Source of the DNA: an uncultured Roseobacter sp.
Lineage (GTDB): Bacteria; Pseudomonadota; Alphaproteobacteria; Rhodobacterales; Rhodobacteraceae
Length of the DNA: 64,000 nucleotides
Assembly (NCBI GenBank): GCA_947501635.1
Contig: CANMWT010000006.1
Coordinates: 1 to 64,000 of the forward strand
Direction: 5' to 3'
Shown: positions 9,430 to 20,945 of the stretch, one piece after another
Layout: each line of letters opens with the position of its first letter
How positions within the stretch are numbered: position 1 is the stretch's first letter
Position numbers and translations under genes: made by a program
The notes under the pieces: model-generated
What the model was told of the DNA's origin: nothing
The model's input: only the letters and a program-made list of their open reading frames with translations
The model's database searches: none

Positions 9430-11658
9430 TCAGACCCGGCGCAACCGCAAGGCATTGGTCAGCACAAAGACACTGGACAGCGCCATGGCACCCGCCGCCA
9501 ATACCGGCGACAGCAAAAGTCCCAGAGGCGCGAACAGAACACCCGCTGCGACGGGAATGAGGGCCGTGTTATAGCCGAAGGCCCAAAAAAGGTTCTGGCG
9601 AATATTACGCATGGCACAGGCAGAGATATGCTGCGCCGTCCCCACGCCCTGCAAGTCGCCGGACATCAGCACCACATCTGCCGACTGAATAGCGACATCC
9701 GTCCCGGTGCCAATCGCGATTCCGATATCCGCCGCCGCCAGCGCAGGGCCATCGTTGATGCCGTCGCCGACAAAGGCGACCTTGCGGCCGCCCGCCTGCA
9801 GTTTTTCGATGGCCTCTACCTTGCCGCGCGGCAGCACCCCCGCGATAACATCCGAAACACCGATCTGCTGCGCAATCGCTTCGGCGGTTTCAGCCTTGTC
9901 GCCTGTTATCATAACGGTGTGCAGACCCTGTGCTTGCAGCCCACCGATGACCTCTTTCGCGTTCGGTTTGATCCTGTCGACCACGGTAATCATTGCTGCA
10001 ACATTCCCGGCAACAGCCGCAAAAAAGACAGTCTCGCCCTTTGACGCGGCCTTGCTTGCGGCAGCGCTAAACACAGAGATATCGACACCAACGTCCCCCA
10101 TCAGGCGGTCCGATCCCACGATCACAGGTTGACCTGCGACTTGTCCGCTGATCCCCAGGCCATTCTGCGCCGTCACCCGTTCTGCCTCGGGAAGGACAAG
10201 GCCTTCGCGTTGCGCGGCCGACACGATGGCCCGTGCAACGGGGTGTTCCGCGCGCGCCTCAACGGCCGCGACAAGCGTCAACACGGCAGAGCGATCAAAG
10301 CCGTCAGCTGCCAGAAAATGCTGCATTTCGGGCTGACCTTCGGTGAGCGTGCCGGTTTTGTCAAAAGCGATGACATCAACCTCCGCAAGACTTTGAAGGG
10401 CGTCACCCTTGCGGAACAGCACACCGCGCTCTGCTGCGCGGCCAGTAGCGACCATGATGGAGGTTGGTGTCGCCAAACCCATCGCGCAGGGACAGGCAAT
10501 GATTAAAACCGACACGCCAGCCACCAGCGCATAGGACAAGACAGGCTGCGGACCTACAGCCAGCCAGACCAGAACAGTGGCAGCGGCAATTATCAAAACG
10601 GCGGGGACAAACCACAGCGTTACGCGGTCCACCAGAGCCTGTATAGGCAGTTTTGCGCCCTGCGCCTCTTGAACCATTCGCACGATCCCCGCGAGAACCG
10701 TATCCTTGCCGACCCGTGTTGCCTGCAGGGTCAGGCTGCCATTGCCGTTAACGGTGCCGCCGGTGATCGCGTCACCGGGCGCTTTGGGTACGGGCATCGG
10801 CTCACCGGTCAGCATGCTTTCATCGACGATGCTTTCACCTTCTTTCACGACACCATCGACCGGCGCGCTTTCGCCGGGGCGCAGCAGGATAAGGTCTCCC
10901 GGCACCAACTTTGCAACCGCCACATCAATGGCTTCACCGTTCCGCATCACCTGTGCCGTCTTGGGCTGCAGGCGCAACAAGGTACCGATGGCGGCGCCAG
11001 TCTTGCCCTTGGCGCGCGCCTCAAGCCAGCGGCCGACAAGGATCAGGACGACAATGACCGCCGCCGCCTCAAAGTAGACCACACGCGCCTCTGCAGGCAG
11101 GGCATCGGGCACAAACAGCACCGTCATCGAATACAGATAAGCGGCCAGCGTGCCGACGGCGACCAGACTGTTCATGTCTGGTGCGCCGCGCATCAGGGCG
11201 GGCAGGCCTTGGGTGTAAAACGACCGGCCCGGCCCAACCAAAACCATCGTCGTCAAAGCAGCCTGTATCACCCAACTGGTCTGCTGCCCGATAGTCTGGT
11301 GCACCAGATGGTGGAAGGCGGGCACCATATGCCCACCCATTTCCAGAATGAACACGGGCAACGCAAGAACGGCCGCAATTAGTACGCGCCGGTTCAGGGC
11401 GGCGGCTTCGGCGTCACGTTGATCTTGCTTGTCAAAGTCAGCGTCTTCAGCAACATGCGCAGGATATCCCGCTGCCTCAACAGCGCCAATCAATGTCGAG
11501 ACAAAACCACTGCCTTGTCCTGTGACAACAGCCGTTTCCGTTGCCAGATTGACTGACACCTCATCAACGCCAGGCACAGCGGCCAAAGCCCGGTCCACGC
11601 GCCCCACACAAGAGCCGCAATGCATCTTTTCAATCGACAGCGTAACAGTGCGCGTCAT
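9430..11658 (-). CDS. copA: Copper-translocating P-type ATPase
   Basis: N-terminal HMA motif MHCGSC, CPC motif [23 protein letters not shown] phosphorylation motif, [10 protein letters not shown]. Confidence 0.92.
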   Translation of the reverse strand: MTRTVTLSIEKMHCGSCVGRVDRALAAVPGVDEVSVNLATETAVVTGQGSGFVSTLIGAVEAAGYPAHVAEDADFDKQDQRDAEAAALNRRVLIAAVLALPVFILEMGGHMVPAFHHLVHQTIGQQTSWVIQAALTTMVLVGPGRSFYTQGLPALMRGAPDMNSLVAVGTLAAYLYSMTVLFVPDALPAEARVVYFEAAAVIVVLILVGRWLEARAKGKTGAAIGTLLRLQPKTAQVMRNGEAIDVAVAKLVPGDLILLRPGESAPVDGVVKEGESIVDESMLTGEPMPVPKAPGDAITGGTVNGNGSLTLQATRVGKDTVLAGIVRMVQEAQGAKLPIQALVDRVTLWFVPAVLIIAAATVLVWLAVGPQPVLSYALVAGVSVLIIACPCAMGLATPTSIMVATGRAAERGVLFRKGDALQSLAEVDVIAFDKTGTLTEGQPEMQHFLAADGFDRSAVLTLVAAVEARAEHPVARAIVSAAQREGLVLPEAERVTAQNGLGISGQVAGQPVIVGSDRLMGDVGVDISVFSAAASKAASKGETVFFAAVAGNVAAMITVVDRIKPNAKEVIGGLQAQGLHTVMITGDKAETAEAIAQQIGVSDVIAGVLPRGKVEAIEKLQAGGRKVAFVGDGINDGPALAAADIGIAIGTGTDVAIQSADVVLMSGDLQGVGTAQHISACAMRNIRQNLFWAFGYNTALIPVAAGVLFAPLGLLLSPVLAAGAMALSSVFVLTNALRLRRV

Positions 11659-11735
11659 GGCAATAGGTCCTTAGCCGGGGTCTCCCTCAGATAAGGTGAC
11701 GCCAGCACGTGGCGTCAAGGGTCAAGGCTGTCGCA

Positions 11736-13268
11736 TCAGCCGGCTTTTGCCTTATCTGCTTCCGCAAGGTTTGCTGCTTCGGGCGCGGGGTCATTTGCCG
11801 GTGTCATACCTTCATCCGGCAGAATTTCCGCATCCTCGATTTCCGCTTCAGAAGCCGCCGCCGGCGTGTCTTGCGATTTGTCCTCAATGGCTCCCACGAT
11901 CAGCGGCAACATCTGCGCACCACCGGGCATCGCAACCTCGGACACGGGCGGTTTCTTCCATGCCAGCGTGTCGAAGCTTTCGCAGTTCTCACAGAAGGGT
12001 TCCCACTCTGCATGAATGTGCTGGCAGTTGCCGCAAATCCACTGCGGGCCGCGTGACACCGTCAACGCCTTGGCAAGCCAGCCGCGCACGATTGCATCCG
12101 AGGCACCTTCGCCCTTTTCGATCGCTGCCATCAAGGTAACCGACCGCGCATCCGGGTCGGTTTCGGGCAGATCGCCCAACGCGCGGCGCGCTTCAGGAAA
12201 ATCTTCATTCGCGATGTGCAACTCAGCCAGAAGCATCTTGGTTTCCGGATGGTCGGGTTTTACCCGCGTCAGGGCCATGAAGCGACGGATACGCTCTGCC
12301 GGGGTTTCGTCAGGCGCGATACCGGCGAAAGCCGCCGCCAGATCGGGATGCGGTTGCGATTCCCATGTTTTCTTCAATAGCCGCACGGCCAGTTTCGGAC
12401 GATCCTGCGCGATGTAGCTTTTTGCGGCCATAACAGCGGCAGGCACCAGATCCGGCGAAAGCTTGTTGGCTTCAATAGCCTTTTCCTGCACCTCGATCGA
12501 ACTTTCGTCCGCCAGAATGTCCTTGGCCTCGGATAAAGCCAGAACAGCATCGCGACGCTTGTGCACATCGCGCGGCAGACTGCCGTGCTTGAGCTTGGCA
12601 TTAAGCGTCGTGCGGGCGCCTGACCAATCCTCAGTCCGGGCCTGAAGGCGCAGCAATACGTCCTGGGTCTCTTCGTGCTTGGGCTTGATCGCGAATGCTT
12701 TCTCCGCAAGCTTGAGCGCGGTTTCAGTGTCACCATCCTCAAGCTTTTGCTTCATGATCCCGCGGACACCTACAAAGCGTGTGGCATCTTTGGTCACCAG
12801 CTTTCTGTAGGTCTCTTCCGCCTTGCGGCGGTCACCCGCCATCTCGGCAGCCTGCGCCACGAGAAGGTTGGTCAGCTCGGGCTTGTTGAGGTATTTTTCC
12901 GCCTTTGCGGCCTTGCTCATCGCCACGCGGCCTTCGCCGCTGGCAAGGGCCATCATACCCTCTGACAGTGCCTCAAAGCCCTTCCGCTCGCGACTGCGGT
13001 CGAAATAGCGCGAAATGGCGGTTTCATCCCCGTTCAGGAACCGCCAGCAGGCCACCAAAAGCGACAAAAGCTTGAGCAACAACCAGACCACAAAGAACAG
13101 AGCAATGATCGCCATCACCGTTTGCAGCGGGCCAAAGGTGTATTCAACACCGTTAATTACATGCCTGGATTCAAGCAGTCCATCGCTTTCCAGCAGGTAA
13201 TCCGCCCCCAAAGCCAAGGCAGCAACCGCGGCCACGAAAATAATAATCTTTATCAAAGACCAAAGCAT
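11736..13268 (-). CDS. hemY: HemY-like TPR membrane protein
   Basis: Two N-terminal TM segments then TPR-like region; located with hemD and Mic60-like gene; characteristic alphaproteobacterial HemY N-terminus. Confidence 0.82.
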   Translation of the reverse strand: MLWSLIKIIIFVAAVAALALGADYLLESDGLLESRHVINGVEYTFGPLQTVMAIIALFFVVWLLLKLLSLLVACWRFLNGDETAISRYFDRSRERKGFEALSEGMMALASGEGRVAMSKAAKAEKYLNKPELTNLLVAQAAEMAGDRRKAEETYRKLVTKDATRFVGVRGIMKQKLEDGDTETALKLAEKAFAIKPKHEETQDVLLRLQARTEDWSGARTTLNAKLKHGSLPRDVHKRRDAVLALSEAKDILADESSIEVQEKAIEANKLSPDLVPAAVMAAKSYIAQDRPKLAVRLLKKTWESQPHPDLAAAFAGIAPDETPAERIRRFMALTRVKPDHPETKMLLAELHIANEDFPEARRALGDLPETDPDARSVTLMAAIEKGEGASDAIVRGWLAKALTVSRGPQWICGNCQHIHAEWEPFCENCESFDTLAWKKPPVSEVAMPGGAQMLPLIVGAIEDKSQDTPAAASEAEIEDAEILPDEGMTPANDPAPEAANLAEADKAKAG

Positions 13269-13279
13269 GAGATTGTTCC

Positions 13280-14917
13280 TTAATTGCTGTTCAGGCTGTC
13301 AGCCAATGCATTTGCCGCATCCTGTGCAGCTTGTCTGGCTGATGCTGCTTCCAGCCAATCAGTCATCGAGGCGCGGGCTGCCTCTGAAAGCCCGTCCAGT
13401 TCCACCAGTGCCGTGCCTATATCGCCTGCATTAACTGCAGCTTGCGCCCGAGACAAAATTGCATCCGGGTCGTCACCTTCACGCGGCGTGACAGACCGCA
13501 CATTCAGCTGACGTTTCAAAAACTCGGTGACGCCAACCACTTCGGATTCCGGGACTTCCGCCCGCGCGGCAGCCAGCCCGGTGCGGGCGGCATCCGGAAA
13601 GCTTTCCTGCAAGGACGCGAGCGTGGGCACGCCTGTCTCCGCAGCCGCGCGCAAAGGTTCCGGCACCTCGACGGGGGTTACGTCTTCCAATTCGGTCAAG
13701 GCCGGTGAGAACGTCTGACCACTGTCAACGGCCGTCACCACCCGCAGCAGCGCCGCGCGCGCAAGGATACGGGCGGCTTCTCCGGCTGCCTGCGCCTCTG
13801 CCTCTTCGGCGCGGGCTGCCAGCTCCGCGATCTGCGCTTTTTGCGCATCAAGCGCCGCTTGCAATTCGGTGACCGCTTCGGGATCAACGCCAGGTTCCGC
13901 CGTGACCGTTTCCGCAGGGCGGCTTTCAAGCGCCGCAATCCGTTCGGCCAACGTCTCGATATTGCTTTCAAGACCCGCAACAGTCTCTAAAACGGCGCCC
14001 GCGCTCACTGTCTCCAGCGCTTCAAGGCGCGCGGTCTGTGCTTCAAGCAATGACGCCTGCGCTTCAAGAGCGGCGGCCTGCTCGGCAGCGGTTGCCTCTA
14101 TCGCGGTCACATCAATAGCGGGCGGCTGTTCATCCGGACCGAAGAATCCGTCCAGCATATCGCCTTTGCCTGCGATAAATCCGATCATCGCGGCAATCAC
14201 GCCGCCAAAGAACGCAGGCCAGATGCTGCCTTGCACCACCTGGGGTTCGCGCTTGGGTTCCGGTTTGGACTTCTCGGGTTCTTTGGCCGGTTCTGCGGCA
14301 GCTTCTGCATCTGCCTCTTCGACAGATGCTTCCACGGCTTCTGCCGCAAGCGCATTTTCGACCAGATCACTATCATCCTGCGGCGTATCCTCGGCAGAGA
14401 CCGCGTCGCCTTCCTTTGTCTCGTCCAACGCCGCGATATCCTCGTTGGTCTCAGCGTCGTGTTCAACTTCGTCGGACACGCTGGTATCGACGTCGGTTGT
14501 GTCGTCTTCTGCGGGGGCTGTATTTTCGTCCTCTGCCTCCCGAGGCATGTCTTCAGCAGACGCGTCCGCTTCAAGGTTTTCAACCTCGGCGACATCATCG
14601 GCGGCAGGCTCCGCATCAAGGGGGTCAACTTCCGCTGTGATGCTTTCCTCGGTGGTGTCGCCCGCAGGAACGTCCGGTGCGTCACCCGAAGGCGCGTCAT
14701 CAGCTTCTGCAACGTCTGACGTCGCCTCTTCAGCAAGGTCAACCTTGTCGCTTTGAAGACCGGCAGCCGCATCCTCGACAGCTGTTTGTTCCTCCGTTAG
14801 TGCGTTTTCCAGCGCTTCCGAAGTCACGCTAGTCTTGTCGTTGTCCGGCGTTTCTACGTCCGGCTCGCCCTTGTTTTTTGCCTTGTTGGACTTTCGTGAT
14901 CTGGCCAAAATTTCCAC
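13280..14917 (-). CDS. Mitofilin/Mic60-like (COG4223) inner-membrane protein
   Basis: Long acidic N-terminal region, single TM (IWPAFFGGVIAAMIGFIAGKGD), coiled-coil, C-terminal mitofilin-like domain; sits between hemD and hemY. Confidence 0.8.
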   Translation of the reverse strand: MEILARSRKSNKAKNKGEPDVETPDNDKTSVTSEALENALTEEQTAVEDAAAGLQSDKVDLAEEATSDVAEADDAPSGDAPDVPAGDTTEESITAEVDPLDAEPAADDVAEVENLEADASAEDMPREAEDENTAPAEDDTTDVDTSVSDEVEHDAETNEDIAALDETKEGDAVSAEDTPQDDSDLVENALAAEAVEASVEEADAEAAAEPAKEPEKSKPEPKREPQVVQGSIWPAFFGGVIAAMIGFIAGKGDMLDGFFGPDEQPPAIDVTAIEATAAEQAAALEAQASLLEAQTARLEALETVSAGAVLETVAGLESNIETLAERIAALESRPAETVTAEPGVDPEAVTELQAALDAQKAQIAELAARAEEAEAQAAGEAARILARAALLRVVTAVDSGQTFSPALTELEDVTPVEVPEPLRAAAETGVPTLASLQESFPDAARTGLAAARAEVPESEVVGVTEFLKRQLNVRSVTPREGDDPDAILSRAQAAVNAGDIGTALVELDGLSEAARASMTDWLEAASARQAAQDAANALADSLNSN

Positions 14918-14977
14918 CTTTTCGAATCTAGTCGGGCGCGCACATTATCTGAACCTTACTCCTGCGTGTCTGGCCTC

Positions 14978-15685
14978 TCAACCCAACCTGTTGGCAGTCA
15001 CCAGCTTTTCGATCACGCTTATCATCGCGTCCGACGTCGGCTCCGATGCAGTAATTGCCTTGAATCGCGGCGTTTTTCCCAATGACTCTGTGACTGCATC
15101 GCTCATTGTGACGACAGTTACCTGCGGATTCGACGGGGCAACTGCGGCGAAATGCGTCGCGGCACGCGGCGAAAAAAGCGGCACAATCACAGGTGTTTGG
15201 CGGCCAAGTACGGTCTGAGCCTCGGGCGTTAGCGGCATCAACAGCTGGTCGTAAAGCGGCACGCGATGGGCTGAGAAACCCGCCTCCTTCAGCCGCTCGA
15301 CAATACGGCCGCGCACATGCACACCACTCAGGTGATAGAGAATGTCCGTCGGCTGCATCTCGATCAGCGTTTTGACCATTTCTTCAGCATTCTGACCAAC
15401 ACACTGGGCTTTCCAACCTGCCGCCTGTGCTGACTGCGTTGTTCTGGCCCCCACGCAGTAGGCTTTGCGACCGATATTCGGCGGGGCAAAACGGACGCCG
15501 TTCACAGACGTGAACAGCGCGGCCGAATGCTCTTGCATCCCGATCTGGACCCCGATCGACTTGATCCGGATCAGAGGGCTTTCGATAAATTGCAGCCGAC
15601 GCGCCAGCGGGGCGGGGAAAGATGCCGCGAAAGCCTGGTTTGAGTCTTCCGGCCTTGTGAGGATCGTGGGTATCTTGTCGTACAT
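14978..15685 (-). CDS. hemD: Uroporphyrinogen-III synthase
   Basis: [16 protein letters not shown]...[10 protein letters not shown]...[17 protein letters not shown]...HLSGVHVRG; HemD signatures and hem neighbourhood. Confidence 0.83.
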   Translation of the reverse strand: MYDKIPTILTRPEDSNQAFAASFPAPLARRLQFIESPLIRIKSIGVQIGMQEHSAALFTSVNGVRFAPPNIGRKAYCVGARTTQSAQAAGWKAQCVGQNAEEMVKTLIEMQPTDILYHLSGVHVRGRIVERLKEAGFSAHRVPLYDQLLMPLTPEAQTVLGRQTPVIVPLFSPRAATHFAAVAPSNPQVTVVTMSDAVTESLGKTPRFKAITASEPTSDAMISVIEKLVTANRLG

Positions 15686-15762
15686 CGGTCATGCGCCCCG
15701 GCATTGTTTGCAACCCCCGTCGGTGTTACCTGCCATGGATACCTCTTGCAACGGGAAGGCTT

Positions 15763-16857
15763 ATGCGCCGCGCACATACAATTCTGGGACTGGAGAGCAG
15801 CTGCGACGACACAGCAGCGGCAATCGTGCGCCAGTCCGACAAGGGCACTCAGGTGCTGGCCTCTGTTGTGCGCAGTCAGGAAAAGCTGCATGCGGCCTAT
15901 GGCGGTGTTGTGCCCGAAATCGCGGCCCGCGCGCATGCAGAGGTGCTGGATCTCTGCATTGAAGAGGCGTTGCAGCGCGCTGATGTGATTCTTGCGGACG
16001 TTGACGGCATCGCTGTTACAGCGGGTCCGGGCCTGATCGGAGGGGTTGTCTCTGGCGTGATGTGCGCCAAGGGGCTCGCGCTGGCGACAGGCAAACCACT
16101 TTTTGGGGTCAACCATCTGGCCGGTCACGCGCTTACACCGCGGCTGACCGATCAGGTCGCCTATCCCTACCTGATGCTGCTGGTGTCCGGCGGCCACTGT
16201 CAGTTCCTGCTGGTCAAAGGCACGGATGACTTTGTGCGCCTTGGCGGGACCATCGACGACGCGCCGGGCGAGGCTTTTGACAAGGTGGCGCGGCTTCTGG
16301 GCTTGCCGCAACCGGGCGGACCAGCGGTTGAGGCGGCAGCGCAGCAAGGCGATCCTGCGCGTTTTGCGCTACCGCGGCCTCTGCTGGACCGCGCGGGATG
16401 CGATATGTCGTTTTCGGGCCTGAAGACAGCCGTGCTGCGAACCCGCGACAGCCTTGTCGGCGCGCAGGGCGGGCTGCACCTGCAAGACCAGCGCGATATC
16501 TGCGCGGGGTTTCAAGCGGCTGTGGCAGAAGTTCTGGCCGAAAAGGCAAGGCGGGCTTTGCACCTGTATCTAGAGTTGGAGCCACAGCACAAGACATTCT
16601 GCGTGGCAGGAGGCGTGGCGGCCAACATGTCGATAAGGTCAGCGTTAGAGACTGTTTCAGAGCAGTGTGGCGTTGGTTTCATTGCTCCGCCTCTTGCGCT
16701 GTGCACCGATAATGCGGCGATGATCGCCTATGTCGCGCTGGAGCGGGCAGCGCAGTTTCCAGCCGACGGCCTGGACCTGTCGGCCCGCCCGCGCTGGCCG
16801 TTGGACCGTGTCAGTCCCGCGTTGCTGGGCAGCGGCAAGAAAGGCGCGAAAGCATGA
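15763..16857 (+). CDS. tsaD: tRNA N6-threonylcarbamoyladenosine synthase subunit TsaD
   Basis: [62 protein letters not shown]. Confidence 0.95.
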   Translation: MRRAHTILGLESSCDDTAAAIVRQSDKGTQVLASVVRSQEKLHAAYGGVVPEIAARAHAEVLDLCIEEALQRADVILADVDGIAVTAGPGLIGGVVSGVMCAKGLALATGKPLFGVNHLAGHALTPRLTDQVAYPYLMLLVSGGHCQFLLVKGTDDFVRLGGTIDDAPGEAFDKVARLLGLPQPGGPAVEAAAQQGDPARFALPRPLLDRAGCDMSFSGLKTAVLRTRDSLVGAQGGLHLQDQRDICAGFQAAVAEVLAEKARRALHLYLELEPQHKTFCVAGGVAANMSIRSALETVSEQCGVGFIAPPLALCTDNAAMIAYVALERAAQFPADGLDLSARPRWPLDRVSPALLGSGKKGAKA

Positions 16858-17816
16858 CCCTCGGCGTTCTGGGCGCTGGTGCTTTCGGCACGGCACTTGC
16901 CATTACCCTCGCACAATACGAGCGCGTCTTGCTGTGGTCGCGCAGCGATGCACAGGCAGACCAGATGGCCCGCAGCCGCACCAATGCCCAACGGTTGCCC
17001 GGGGTGATCTTTCCCGGCGACCTTGGTGTCACATCAGATCTTGCGGACCTGCGCGCGGTCGATGTTGTCCTTGTTGCCGTGCCCATGCAGAAGTTGCGCA
17101 GTTTTCTAAGTGCCCATGCGCATCATCTGGCGGGCAAAACGCTTGTCGCCTGCTGCAAGGGAATGGAATTAAACACCGGCCTTGGCCCGCTAGACGTGAT
17201 TGATGCGGTGCTCGACAAGACGCCACGCGCGCTGCTCACCGGCCCAAGTTTTGCCGCCGATATCGCCAAGGGACTGCCCACCGCATTGACGCTGGCCTGC
17301 GCCGATCCGGAGCGGGGAGTGGCGCTTCAACAAAGGCTGTCCGGCGATACGCTGCGGATTTACAGAACTGCCGACGAAGTGGGCGCAGCCTTGGGCGGCG
17401 CGCTCAAGAACGTTGTAGCCATCGCCGCTGGTGCAGCCATCGGTGCGCGTCTGGGAGAAAGCGCACGCGCAGCGCTGATGACGCGGGGGAACGCCGAAAT
17501 GCAGCGGCTGGCCCACCATAGAGGCGCTGTTCCAGCCACTTTGTCCGGCCTGTCGGGGTTTGGCGATCTGGTCCTGACCTGCACGTCGGACCTGTCGCGC
17601 AACTACCGGCTGGGCCTGTCCATCGGCGCGGGCGAGCCCTTTGACGAAAACGTCACCGTGGAGGGTGCAGCAACAGCACGTGCTGTCGCCGATTATGCCC
17701 AACGGGAAGGGTTGGATATGCCCATCGTTCAAGCGGTTGCAGCGCTTGTCGAAAAGCGGTTGGATGTAAACGACGCCATGAAGGCGCTTTTATCCCGATC
17801 TTTAAAGGAAGAATAA
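16854..17816 (+). CDS. gpsA: Glycerol-3-phosphate dehydrogenase [NAD(P)+]
   Basis: [78 protein letters not shown] overlap with tsaD. Confidence 0.95.
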   Translation: MTLGVLGAGAFGTALAITLAQYERVLLWSRSDAQADQMARSRTNAQRLPGVIFPGDLGVTSDLADLRAVDVVLVAVPMQKLRSFLSAHAHHLAGKTLVACCKGMELNTGLGPLDVIDAVLDKTPRALLTGPSFAADIAKGLPTALTLACADPERGVALQQRLSGDTLRIYRTADEVGAALGGALKNVVAIAAGAAIGARLGESARAALMTRGNAEMQRLAHHRGAVPATLSGLSGFGDLVLTCTSDLSRNYRLGLSIGAGEPFDENVTVEGAATARAVADYAQREGLDMPIVQAVAALVEKRLDVNDAMKALLSRSLKEE

Positions 17817-17817
17817 T

Positions 17818-18090
17818 ATGCTTGTGGCCCTTATCGCACGTGACAAAGCGGGCGCGTTGCCCATCCGGCAGGAAAACCGCCCCGCCCATGTGGCATACCT
17901 CAAAGCCAGCGCCTGCGTTCAACAAGCCGGCCCGCTGCTGGATGACACGGGCGAGATGTGCGGCTCTCTCATCGTTCTGGACGTTGCCGATATGGCCGAA
18001 GCGCAAACATGGGTTGACGGTGACCCTTACGGCAAGGCCGGTCTGTTCGAGAAGGTCGAGTTGATCCCGTGGAACAGGGTGATCGGGTAA
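17818..18090 (+). CDS. YciI-like protein
   Basis: MLVALIARDKAGALPIRQENRPAHVAYLK...GPLLDD...GSLIVLDVADMAEAQTWVDGDPYGKAGLFE. Confidence 0.85.
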   Translation: MLVALIARDKAGALPIRQENRPAHVAYLKASACVQQAGPLLDDTGEMCGSLIVLDVADMAEAQTWVDGDPYGKAGLFEKVELIPWNRVIG

Positions 18091-18512
18091 TGGCCTACTG
18101 GCTTTTCAAATCCGAACCCTCCACCTGGAGTTGGGATGATCAGGTCGCCAAAGGCGAGGACGGCGAAGAATGGGACGGCGTCCGCAACTATCAGGCCCGC
18201 AACTTCATGCGCGAGATGAAAATCGGTGATCTGGGGTTTTTCTATCATTCCCAAAAGGAAAAATCGATCGTCGGCATCGTCGAGGTGATCGCCGAAGCCC
18301 ATCCCGACAGCACAACCGATGATCCGCGCTGGGACTGTGTTGATATCAAAGCGGTCCAACCCGTCAAAACGCCGGTAAGTCTCGAGATGGTCAAGCAAAC
18401 GCCGGAACTGGCGGAAATGGCTTTGTTGAAGATGTCGCGCCTGTCTGTCCAGCCCGTCCGGGAGACGGAATGGGCGTTGATTTGCCAAATGGCAGGCGTT
18501 GCCGCCCACTGA
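18090..18512 (+). CDS. EVE domain-containing protein
   Basis: MAYWLFKSEPSTWSWDDQVAKG...WDGVRNYQARNFMREMKIGDLGFFYHS; TAATG overlap with the YciI gene. Confidence 0.92.
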   Translation: MAYWLFKSEPSTWSWDDQVAKGEDGEEWDGVRNYQARNFMREMKIGDLGFFYHSQKEKSIVGIVEVIAEAHPDSTTDDPRWDCVDIKAVQPVKTPVSLEMVKQTPELAEMALLKMSRLSVQPVRETEWALICQMAGVAAH

Positions 18513-18728
18513 TCGCCCGAATTGAAAAAGGGTTCCGAGCCGAAGCCAGAACCCTTCTTCACCCCACGTGCTCCCATAGCCACCGCACGCGTTTGAATTT
18601 CGGTTCTGGCCATACTGGCCGGATGCCTTATCCGTACCTGATGTTTCGAAAAATCGCAAATATTCAATGTTTTAAATGCAGTACAAAAATGAAACCCTTA
18701 TTTTACAAAAGGGTTCATCGCACCGGCG

Positions 18729-19070
18729 TCAGCTGTATACGGCTTCTTTTCCGAAATGTTTCGTGAGCATATAGTAGACAACCGCACGGTATTTGTTCCG
18801 CTCAGATCTGCCATATGTATCAAGAACTTTGCCGATCGCTTCCATCAGTTCAGGACCATCGGCCAGCCCCAGCTTTTTGACCAGAAAGTTGTCTTTGACC
18901 GTTTCCAACTCCGACGGCTGACTGGCGGCAACAGTCGACGCGTCGGCGTTGTAAATCGCGGGCCCGCAGCCAATTGTCACTTTGGTCAAAAGATCCATAT
19001 CCGGCGTTACGCCACATTTGTTTTTCAGATCATCCGCATATTGTGCGATCAATGCGTCCCGTTTGCCCAT
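18729..19070 (-). CDS. DUF2853 family protein
   Basis: MGKRDALIAQYADDLKNKCGVTPDMDLLTKVTIGCGPAIYNADASTV...YGRSERNKYRAVVYYMLTKHFGKEAVYS. Confidence 0.85.
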   Translation of the reverse strand: MGKRDALIAQYADDLKNKCGVTPDMDLLTKVTIGCGPAIYNADASTVAASQPSELETVKDNFLVKKLGLADGPELMEAIGKVLDTYGRSERNKYRAVVYYMLTKHFGKEAVYS

Positions 19071-19186
19071 TGCAAAACTCCTTGCTGTGTTTTTACGCGC
19101 CGTGTCTCCGGCCACACAAACAGCCTATGCGGCCGCTGGTCGCAATTCAGGGGTTTTATGCAGCAGCTTTTCCCCGCAATTGAAAA

Positions 19187-19223
19187 CGAAAAAGCCCAAG
19201 CATAGCGTTCTATGCTCGGGCTT
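19187..19223 (-). terminator. Rho-independent terminator of ahcY
   Basis: Minus-strand hairpin AAGCCCGAGCATAG-AACG-CTATGCTTGGGCTTTTTC, a 14-bp stem with one G-T pair and a T tract, directly after the ahcY stop. Confidence 0.85.
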
Positions 19224-19246
19224 CATTCAGAAAGCATGGCGCCTTT

Positions 19247-20635
19247 TTAGTAGCGGTAATGCTCGGGCTTGAACGGGCCTTCGGGTTTCACGCCGATGTA
19301 AGCCGCCTGCTCGGGATCAAGCGGCGTCAGCTTGACGCCAATCCGGTCCAGATGCAGCCGTGCGACTTTCTCGTCCAGATGCTTTGGCAGGATGTACACT
19401 TCGTTCTTGTAATGCTCGCCGCGGGTCCAAAGTTCGATCTGCGCAAGCACCTGATTGGTAAAGCTTGCCGACATCACGAACGACGGGTGGCCCGTCGCGT
19501 TGCCAAGGTTCAAAAGACGCCCCTCGGACAGCAGGATGATGCGATTGCCCGAAGGCATTTCAATCATATCCACCTGTTCCTTGATATTCGTCCACTTGTG
19601 GTTCTTCAGGCTTGCCACTTGGATTTCATTGTCGAAGTGGCCGATGTTCCCGACGATGGCCATATCCTTCATCGCGCGCATATGTTCGATGCGGATCACG
19701 TCCTTGTTGCCGGTCGTGGTTATGAAGATATCTGCCGTGCCGACCACATCTTCCAGCAGCACCACCTCAAAACCATCCATCGCAGCCTGCAAGGCGCAGA
19801 TCGGGTCGACTTCCGTCACTTTCACGCGCGCGCCGGCGCCCCGCAGCGAAGCGGCGGAGCCTTTGCCCACGTCACCATACCCCATGACAACCGCAACCTT
19901 GCCGGCCATCATCGTATCTGTCGCGCGGCGGATACCGTCCACAAGCGATTCCTTGCAGCCGTATTTGTTGTCGAACTTCGATTTCGTGACCGAGTCGTTC
20001 ACATTGATCGCAGGGAACGGCAGTTGCCCATCGCGCACCAGTTCATAAAGGCGGTGCACACCGGTCGTGGTTTCTTCGGAAACACCAACGATCTGGTCGC
20101 GCATCTTGGTGAACCAGCCCGGGCTTGCCTCCATGCGTTTCTTGATCTGAGCCTTGATAACCGTTTCCTCTTCCGAAGAAGGCACCGGTATAATGTCTTC
20201 GCCCGCTTCGGCGCGCGCACCCAGAAGTATGTAAAGCGTGGCATCGCCGCCATCGTCCAGAATCAAGTTCGGGCCTTCAGGGAACATGAACGACTTGTCC
20301 AGATAGTCCCAATGCTCTTCCAAAGACTGGCCCTTGATCGCAAAGACAGGTATGCCGCCAGCCGCGATTGCCGCCGCCGCGTGGTCCTGAGTCGAAAAGA
20401 TATTGCAGGATGCCCAGCGCACATCCGCACCCAAAGCCACCAGAGTCTCGATCAGAACAGCCGTCTGGATTGTCATGTGCAGCGAACCGACGATGCGCGC
20501 ACCGGCCAGCGGCTTGCTTTCACCGTATTCCGCCCGCAACGCCATCAGGCCCGGCATCTCCGTTTCTGCAATGTCGAGCTCCTTGCGGCCATAGGCGGCA
20601 AGGGCGATGTCTTTAACAATAAAATCCTGCGTCAT
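19247..20635 (-). CDS. ahcY: Adenosylhomocysteinase
   Basis: [45 protein letters not shown]...[15 protein letters not shown]...PFKPEHYRY. Confidence 0.97.
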   Translation of the reverse strand: MTQDFIVKDIALAAYGRKELDIAETEMPGLMALRAEYGESKPLAGARIVGSLHMTIQTAVLIETLVALGADVRWASCNIFSTQDHAAAAIAAGGIPVFAIKGQSLEEHWDYLDKSFMFPEGPNLILDDGGDATLYILLGARAEAGEDIIPVPSSEEETVIKAQIKKRMEASPGWFTKMRDQIVGVSEETTTGVHRLYELVRDGQLPFPAINVNDSVTKSKFDNKYGCKESLVDGIRRATDTMMAGKVAVVMGYGDVGKGSAASLRGAGARVKVTEVDPICALQAAMDGFEVVLLEDVVGTADIFITTTGNKDVIRIEHMRAMKDMAIVGNIGHFDNEIQVASLKNHKWTNIKEQVDMIEMPSGNRIILLSEGRLLNLGNATGHPSFVMSASFTNQVLAQIELWTRGEHYKNEVYILPKHLDEKVARLHLDRIGVKLTPLDPEQAAYIGVKPEGPFKPEHYRY

Positions 20636-20945
20636 CTTTATCACTTCCTTTGTCTAAGGTTTGCCGCGCGCTTAGCACCCCTACCCCAACCGTGCAACAG
20701 ATTAGCCGACCACTGCCCAGGCCAGACATGCAGAACGGGCTGGCTTTCCAAAACGACGTTGATAAAAACGGCACAACCCGATGCTGTCTGCCCCATTGTT
20801 TTGCAGACCAAACCAAAAGAAATGGTGAACACCAGATGACCGCAGACGCGTCCCATTCCCATTGCAGCTTCAGGCGCCTATGCACTGGGTCCGGCCTGTG
20901 CAAGGGCTGCGGAACCTGTCGCGCCCATGGCATGCAGGATCACCA

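Noticed and set aside
19259-20839. 526-aa plus-strand ORF
   Set aside because: Antisense shadow of ahcY; low-complexity H/R-rich translation with no recognisable domain.
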